From assembly GCA_016789685.1 (NCBI GenBank), contig JAEUQQ010000071.1:1-38058 (forward strand): a stretch of DNA of 38,058 nt. The letters are read 5' to 3'. The translations under genes and the position numbers were made by a program. Positions within the stretch are counted from its first letter, which is position 1. Every line of letters begins with the position of its first letter. This DNA is from Acidobacteriota bacterium (lineage in GTDB: Bacteria; Acidobacteriota; Vicinamibacteria; Vicinamibacterales; JAFNAJ01). Shown piece by piece: positions 35,173-38,058 of the stretch. The notes under the pieces are model-generated. The model was not told the DNA's origin. It worked only from the letters and a program-made list of their open reading frames with translations, and did not search any database.

Positions 35173-36120
35173 CTACTCGGTCGCGCCGGCTGCCTTCGCC
35201 TTACGAAGCTCGAGCGCCCGGGCCTGCATGGCCTCGGCGTCGGTCATCAGGGCCTTCTGCTTGGCGGCGTCCTTCTCGAGGCCAGCCTGCACGCGCAGGA
35301 GCAGTCCGCGATACGTGACCGCCTCGAGGTAGCTCGGATTGAGCTTGAGCGCCTGGTCAACCGCGGTCAGACCTTCGGCGGCGAACTGGGACTTCTGGGC
35401 GTCGGTGATGCGGAAGTCGCGGTAAGCCTTGTCCCAGAAATACGTGGCAATCGTGTAAAACGCCTCGGGATTCTCGGGTTCCTTGGCCGCGCGCTCACGG
35501 AGCGCGGCGACGGTCTTCTCGAAGTCGCCCTGCTTGTTGTAGAAGTCGGCCAGGCGGGCATAGATGGCTGGGTCGTTCGGATTGACGTCGCGGGCCTTGT
35601 TGAGCGCCGCTTCGGCCGCTTCGTAGTCACCCATTTCGGTCTTGAGGTTCGACAGCAGGATGTACCCCGTGGTGTCCTTGGGATCGACCGTGATGATCTG
35701 CTCGAGAATCGGCTCTGCGCGTTCGGGGTCGTTGAGCTTGGTGGGCCCGTAGACGTCGGCGAGGAAGTCGAGCGCCAACTTCTTCATCTTCGGGTCCTGC
35801 TCTTGCTGGTAGGCCTTGTTGTAGTACTCGATGGCCAACTCGATGTACTTGTCGTTCTCGGGCTGTCCCTGCTTCGACACCTTGTACATGTTGTCGTAGC
35901 TGTTGCCGAGATAGAAATAGGCCTGGGTCAGGTCAGGCTTGGCGGCCAGAGCCTCGAGATAGTGCTCTGCGGCCTTCTTGTAGTCCTGCGACGCATACGC
36001 GGCGTTGGCTTCCTTGAAGGCTTTCTTTGCCTTCAGCGTGTTGATCCACCCGCAGCCCGCCATCGTGCTCGCCAGCGCAAGAACAATGGCGACACGACCT
36101 GCCTTCGAAACCCTTTGCAT
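35173..36120 (-). CDS. TPR-repeat lipoprotein
   Basis: 315 residues. The signal peptide ends in a good lipobox, MAGC (Cys23). The mature part is built of TPR units: ANAAYASQDYKKAAEHYLEAL, AEPILEQIITVDP, AEAALNKARDVNPNDPAIYARLADFY and TAVDQALKLNPSYLEAVTYRG. It is probably a periplasmic, membrane-anchored scaffold for envelope protein complexes; no partner can be named. ATG 36120 has the purine-rich GGGGGAAG just upstream. Its promoter and that of rel are divergent. Base composition is somewhat less GC-rich than in neighbouring genes because of many Lys codons. Confidence 0.88.
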   Translation of the reverse strand: MQRVSKAGRVAIVLALASTMAGCGWINTLKAKKAFKEANAAYASQDYKKAAEHYLEALAAKPDLTQAYFYLGNSYDNMYKVSKQGQPENDKYIELAIEYYNKAYQQEQDPKMKKLALDFLADVYGPTKLNDPERAEPILEQIITVDPKDTTGYILLSNLKTEMGDYEAAEAALNKARDVNPNDPAIYARLADFYNKQGDFEKTVAALRERAAKEPENPEAFYTIATYFWDKAYRDFRITDAQKSQFAAEGLTAVDQALKLNPSYLEAVTYRGLLLRVQAGLEKDAAKQKALMTDAEAMQARALELRKAKAAGATE

Positions 36121-36250
36121 GACTTCCCCCTGCGCCGTGCGCGTTCGGAGCGTTTCAGACGAGATGATCGAACCGTCGGATTAGACGACGTGGGAGCCAA
36201 TCCGGGCGTGCCCTCACGCCGCAACCGCTCCGCCCAGCCGAAACCGCGCC

Positions 36251-36279
36251 AGTATAGTGAAGCTAGTCAACGCAGGCAA
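36251..36279 (-). promoter_or_regulatory. Sigma-70 promoter of the TPR lipoprotein gene
   Basis: On the minus strand TTGCCT (36274-36279) and TATACT (36251-36256) are 17 bp apart. The predicted start near 36244 gives a leader of about 125 bases, in which no clear fold was recognised. Confidence 0.55.
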
Positions 36280-36307
36280 GCGATCCGACGTGTGTCATGG
36301 CGCTGCC

Positions 36308-36337
36308 TTGACCCTGCCCCGAGGCGGTCCCTATGAT
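36308..36337 (+). promoter_or_regulatory. Sigma-70 promoter of rel
   Basis: TTGACC (36308-36313) and TATGAT (36332-36337) are separated by 18 bp. The predicted start near 36344 leaves about 49 bases to ATG 36393. It is back to back with the lipoprotein promoter. Confidence 0.6.
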
Positions 36338-36392
36338 GGCCACTCGCGTTTCTGGTCCCGCACGACGACCTGAGGTATAGACACCACATCCC

Positions 36393-38058
36393 ATGATTCG
36401 GTTCGAGGATCTCGTCGAGAAGGTCCGGGCCACCAACCCGGACGCCGACACGGAACTCCTTCGCCGTGCCTACGTGTTCTCGGCGATGGAGCACCGGGGG
36501 CAGGTCAGGCACTCCGGTGAGCCGTACCTCGTCCACCCCCTCGAGGTGGCCGACATCCTCGCTGACCTGCGCCTGGACGTGGTCGCCATTGCGGCGGGAC
36601 TCCTCCACGACGTGGTCGAAGACACCCTCACCACCGTCGAACGCATCCAGGAGATGTTCGGTCCCGAAATCGCGCACGTCGTCGAGGGCGTGACGAAGCT
36701 GTCGGTCATCCCGTTTTCGTCGAAAGAGGAACGTCAGGCCGAGAGCTTCCGCAAGATGCTCCTGGCCATGGTCGACGACATCCGGGTCATCCTGGTCAAG
36801 CTCGCCGACCGGCTGCACAACATGCGCACCCTCGGCCACATGCCCGAGGAGAAGCGCGTCCGCATCGCCCAGGAGACGCTCGACATCTACGCGCCCATCG
36901 CCAACCGGCTGGGCATGAGCAAGATCAAGAACGAGCTCGAGGAACTGTGCTTCAAGCACCTCGAGCCCAAGGCCTTCGAGGCGCTGCGGGCCAAGGTCGA
37001 TGCGCGCCGCAAGGAGACGGCGGGCATGGTCGATGACCTGACCCGCGTCATCCGGACGAAGCTCGACGAGGCCCAGGTCGAGTACGAGTCGATCGATGGC
37101 CGCATCAAGCGCCTCTACAGCATCTACCTCAAGCTGAAACGGCAGAAGATCGACATCGAGCAGGTCTACGACTTCGTCGCCGTGCGCATCGTCACGCGCA
37201 GCATTCGCGACTGCTATGCCGCCCTCGGGATCATCCACCAGACGTGGTCCCCGGTGCCGGGCCGGATCAAGGACTTCATCGCCATGCCCCGGCCGAACGG
37301 GTACCAGTCGCTGCACACGTCGGTCGTCAGCGACCGGGGCTTCCCGTTCGAGGTCCAGGTGCGGACCGAAGACATGCACCGCGTCGCCGAGGAGGGCATC
37401 GCGGCGCATTGGAAGTACAAGGAAGGCCGGGTCGGTGCGCAGCAGGACGAACAGTACTTCCGTTGGCTGCGCCAGCTCCTCGAGTGGCAGCAGGAGGTCA
37501 AGGACCCGCAGGAGTTCATCCAGAACCTGAAGATCGACCTCTATCCCGAGGAGGTCTACTGCTTCACGCCCCGCGGCGAGGTGAAGTCGCTGCCGAAGGG
37601 GGCGACCCCGGTCGACTTCGCCTACATGGTGCACACCGACGTCGGTCACGCCTGCGTCGGCGCCCGCATCAACGGCAAGATGGTGCCCCTGCGCCAGCGC
37701 CTGAAGAACGGCGACATCGTCGAGATCATGACGCAGGCAGGCCACAAGCCCAGCCGCGACTGGCTGTCGCTGGCCGTCACCTCGCGCGCCAGGAACAAGA
37801 TCAAGCACTTCCTCCACCACGAAGAGAAGGCGCGTAGCATCGACCTCGGCCGGAAGCTCTTCGAGCGCGAGGCCCGGCGATTCGACGTCAACCTCAAGAC
37901 GGTGCTCGACACGACTGCCCTGACCAAGGCCGCCAACGACTCCGGCCTCCCGCGCATCGACGACCTGTTTGCCGCCATCGGCTATGGGCGGATCGCGCCC
38001 CGGCAGGCGCTGTTGCGCATCGTGCCGTCAGACGACCTCAAGGAGAAGGCGCCTGACT
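36393..38058 (+). CDS. rel: Bifunctional (p)ppGpp synthetase/hydrolase, 3' end cut by window
   Basis: 555 codons are visible and the frame is still open at the window end. ATG 36393 begins the homology. The hydrolase HD domain has His40, His49, LLHDVVEDT (His72, Asp73, Glu76, Asp77) and KLADRLHNMRT (136-146), so hydrolase activity should be intact. The synthetase domain shows YDFVAVRIV, the RIKD motif (291-294) typical of bifunctional Rel/SpoT rather than RelA, YQSLHT (304-309) and FEVQVRTEDMHRVAEEGIAAHW. A TGS domain (about 386-448, VYCFTPRGEVKSLPKGATPVDFAY) follows. It sets (p)ppGpp levels in the stringent response. The remaining regulatory domains, probably including ACT, lie beyond the window. 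Confidence 0.95.
   Translation, partial: MIRFEDLVEKVRATNPDADTELLRRAYVFSAMEHRGQVRHSGEPYLVHPLEVADILADLRLDVVAIAAGLLHDVVEDTLTTVERIQEMFGPEIAHVVEGVTKLSVIPFSSKEERQAESFRKMLLAMVDDIRVILVKLADRLHNMRTLGHMPEEKRVRIAQETLDIYAPIANRLGMSKIKNELEELCFKHLEPKAFEALRAKVDARRKETAGMVDDLTRVIRTKLDEAQVEYESIDGRIKRLYSIYLKLKRQKIDIEQVYDFVAVRIVTRSIRDCYAALGIIHQTWSPVPGRIKDFIAMPRPNGYQSLHTSVVSDRGFPFEVQVRTEDMHRVAEEGIAAHWKYKEGRVGAQQDEQYFRWLRQLLEWQQEVKDPQEFIQNLKIDLYPEEVYCFTPRGEVKSLPKGATPVDFAYMVHTDVGHACVGARINGKMVPLRQRLKNGDIVEIMTQAGHKPSRDWLSLAVTSRARNKIKHFLHHEEKARSIDLGRKLFEREARRFDVNLKTVLDTTALTKAANDSGLPRIDDLFAAIGYGRIAPRQALLRIVPSDDLKEKAPD

Overview
The window is a GC-rich (about two thirds G+C), gene-dense chromosomal segment of a Gram-negative bacterium. 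LptD, an LPS-type envelope, TonB/ExbB/ExbD, lipoproteins with lipoboxes and a tgt-yajC-secD-secF cluster all point that way. Codon use, a HEAT-cyclophilin lipoprotein, a tricorn-like S41 protease and REP-like repeats are reminiscent of Acidobacteriota (Vicinamibacteria-like). That placement is an inference from gene content, not a computed result. No rRNA, tRNA, CRISPR array, prophage or intact transposase gene was recognised.

Layout. 1-8263: 3' part of a tricorn-like S41 protease; an SDR oxidoreductase divergent from a small PH-like membrane protein, with repeated dyads between them; a deoxyhypusine-synthase-like gene, a DUF5615 PIN-like gene and nagA in one tight group; then QueC-like and phosphoglycolate phosphatase genes, divergent from each other. 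8312-17725: a long minus-strand array read as deoxynucleoside kinase, accD, folC, lptD, GDP-sugar reductase-like, DFR-like reductase, a phytol-kinase/phytyl-phosphate-kinase-type fusion, and a UbiA prenyltransferase. It joins envelope biogenesis with a probable prenyl-alcohol salvage and transfer module. 17814-23611: a HEAT-cyclophilin lipoprotein; a short repeat region; two tandem unannotated mini-genes for lysine/alanine peptides of 17 and 19 residues, with their own promoter and a structured leader; a TPR-like protein and ddl. 23678-31803: tgt-yajC-secD-secF-uppP-DUF502, then a divergent membrane pyrophosphatase with its own promoter. 31977-34515: a tonB-exbB-exbD-exbD operon behind a near-consensus sigma-70 promoter. 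34516-35172: a non-coding stretch with a terminator and a MITE-like inverted-repeat element. 35173-38058: a TPR lipoprotein divergent from a bifunctional Rel/SpoT gene that runs off the window.

How the genes fit together. Much of the window serves the cell envelope: LptD inserts LPS, UppP recycles undecaprenyl carrier, Ddl makes the peptidoglycan dipeptide, NagA recycles amino sugars, AccD starts fatty acid synthesis, YajC/SecD/SecF aid export, and TonB/ExbBD energise outer-membrane transport. QueC-like and Tgt are two steps of queuosine tRNA modification.

The most unusual items are the tandem histone-tail-like mini-peptide genes at 20138-20465, which are below usual ORF length cut-offs, and the kinase fusion next to UbiA at 8312-10590. 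All function calls come from reading motifs by eye; no database search was run.
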